In this document: one piece after another, positions 4,562 through 5,728 of the stretch
How the letters are laid out: each line of letters opens with the position of its first letter
Position numbering within the stretch: the first letter of the stretch is position 1
Assembly: GCA_937902905.1 (NCBI GenBank)
Contig: CALELW010000193.1
Location: 1 to 5,728, forward strand
Length of the DNA: 5,728 nt
Reading direction: 5' to 3'
Origin: an uncultured Clostridium sp.
Lineage (GTDB): Bacteria > Bacillota > Clostridia > Lachnospirales > Lachnospiraceae
The notes under the pieces: generated by a model
Told to the model about the DNA's origin: nothing
Databases searched by the model: none
What the model saw: only the letters and a program-made list of their open reading frames with translations
Position numbers and translations under genes: made by a program

Positions 4562-5728
4562 ATGACAGAACAATTTGATGCCATCGTAATTGGAGCAGGT
4601 CATGCCGGATGCGAGGCTGCTCTTGCATTAGCTCGTCTTTCCTGCAAGACAGCATTGTTTACTGTCAGCGTTGACAGCATTGCAATGATGCCCTGCAATC
4701 CAAATGTTGGAGGAACGTCGAAAGGACATTTAGTAAGAGAAATTGATGCATTGGGCGGTGAGATGGGAAAAAATATTGACCGCACATTTATCCAGTCAAA
4801 GATGCTCAATCAGTCGAAAGGACCTGCTGTACATTCTTTACGTGCGCAGGCAGATAAAAAAGAGTACAGCTATGCAATGCGAAAAGTGATTGAGGAGACA
4901 GATGGTGTATCCATTAAGCAGGGAGAAATCACAGATATTATAGTAGAAGATGGAAAAGTATGTGGCGTCAAATCTTATACCGGAACCATTTATCCATGTA
5001 AAGTTGTTGTATTATGTACCGGTACTTATTTGAATGCGAGATGTATTACAGGAGAGACTTCTGTATATACCGGGCCAAATGGACTTCAGTCAGCAACACA
5101 TCTTACGGATTCATTAAAAAAACTTGGTATTTCCATGCGCCGGTTTAAGACGGGAACTCCTGCCCGCATGGATGGAAGAACAATTGATTACAGTAAAATG
5201 GAGCCTCAGTACGGTGATGAAAAAATCGTTCCTTTTTCCTTTGAAAATAAACCGGAAGATTTGGAAAGAGAGCAGGTGAAGTGCTGGCTCACTTATACAA
5301 ATGAAGAGACACATAAAGTAATAAGAGAGAATCTTGACCGCTCACCTTTGTATTCCGGTTATATCAAAGGAACCGGTCCAAGATATTGTCCATCAATTGA
5401 AGATAAGGTTGTTCGGTTTGCAGATAAAAACAGACATCAGGTATTTATTGAGCCGGAGGGAAATTATACAAATGAAATGTATGTTGGCGGTATGTCAAGT
5501 TCTCTGCCGGAAGATGTTCAGGAGAAAATGTACCGTTCAGTACCGGGACTTGAACATGCAAAGATTGTAAGAAATGCTTATGCGATTGAATATGATTGTT
5601 TGGATTCTTTAGAACTTTTACCGACGCTTGAGTTGAAAAAAGTAAAAGGCCTTTTTAGTGCCGGACAGGCAAATGGAAGTTCCGGATATGAAGAAGCTGC
5701 TGCACAAGGACTTGTTGCCGGTATTAAC
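4562..5728 (+). CDS. mnmG: tRNA uridine-5-carboxymethylaminomethyl modification enzyme MnmG (cut by window edge)
   Basis: MnmG (GidA) is the FAD- and NADH-dependent partner of MnmE in wobble-uridine modification. The first 389 of roughly 630 residues are visible and the frame is open to the window end. The FAD-binding Rossmann motif GAGHAG (11-16) follows a beta strand, DAIVI. PCNPNVGG (44-51) and KGHLVREIDALGGEMG (54-69) are family signatures, with Cys45 matching the conserved N-terminal Cys (Cys47 in E. coli). GPRYCPSIEDK (272-282) carries Cys276, equivalent to the catalytic Cys277 of E. coli. GLFSAGQANGSSGYEEAAAQG (363-383) is the second nucleotide-binding segment, where most MnmG proteins read GQINGTTGYEEAAAQG. 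The ribosome binding site AAAGGAGAG (4547-4555) overlaps the mnmE stop and gives 8-base spacing from GGAG to the ATG. The C-terminal domain that binds MnmE and tRNA lies outside the window. Confidence 0.98.
   Translation, partial: MTEQFDAIVIGAGHAGCEAALALARLSCKTALFTVSVDSIAMMPCNPNVGGTSKGHLVREIDALGGEMGKNIDRTFIQSKMLNQSKGPAVHSLRAQADKKEYSYAMRKVIEETDGVSIKQGEITDIIVEDGKVCGVKSYTGTIYPCKVVVLCTGTYLNARCITGETSVYTGPNGLQSATHLTDSLKKLGISMRRFKTGTPARMDGRTIDYSKMEPQYGDEKIVPFSFENKPEDLEREQVKCWLTYTNEETHKVIRENLDRSPLYSGYIKGTGPRYCPSIEDKVVRFADKNRHQVFIEPEGNYTNEMYVGGMSSSLPEDVQEKMYRSVPGLEHAKIVRNAYAIEYDCLDSLELLPTLELKKVKGLFSAGQANGSSGYEEAAAQGLVAGIN

Noticed and set aside
5334..5570. Plus-strand open frame of 78 codons within mnmG
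   Set aside because: It lies in another frame wholly inside mnmG, which is conserved across this stretch including the catalytic Cys276; there is no ribosome binding site of note.

Overview
The window looks like the replication-origin-proximal housekeeping cluster of a low-GC Firmicute. The gene order is dnaA (reverse strand, cut off at the left edge), then divergently rpmH, rnpA, yidD, yidC, jag (khpB), mnmE and mnmG (cut off at the right edge). This is the classic order on the rpmH side of oriC in Bacilli and Clostridia. AT-rich base composition, strong AGGAGG-type ribosome binding sites and the wording of the proteins suggest an anaerobic clostridium, probably Lachnospiraceae (Clostridium cluster XIVa). 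The family assignment is inference from remembered protein style, not from a search.

Layout: positions 1-392 hold the first 130 residues of DnaA on the minus strand. Positions 393-606 are the divergent regulatory region, with a good sigma-A promoter facing each way and one imperfect DnaA box. Positions 607-2367 run rpmH, rnpA, yidD and yidC with short gaps, and a hairpin with a U-rich tail sits between rpmH and rnpA. Jag follows yidC after 12 bases. A clear intrinsic terminator after jag separates it from mnmE and mnmG, which are only 13 bases apart.

How the genes work together: L34 is a ribosomal protein, and RnpA is the protein subunit of RNase P, which matures tRNA 5' ends. YidD and YidC act in membrane protein insertion, and Jag/KhpB is an RNA-binding protein habitually encoded next to YidC. 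MnmE and MnmG form the complex that modifies the wobble uridine of several tRNAs. DnaA starts chromosome replication. The window therefore couples replication initiation to translation and membrane biogenesis.

I found no mobile element, CRISPR array, phage gene, tRNA, rRNA or candidate new system. All genes are intact apart from the two cut by the window edges. The points worth a second look are small: residue changes at normally conserved positions in YidC, RnpA and YidD, a compact DnaA N-terminal region, the two internal terminators, and the scarcity of DnaA boxes in the dnaA-rpmH gap.
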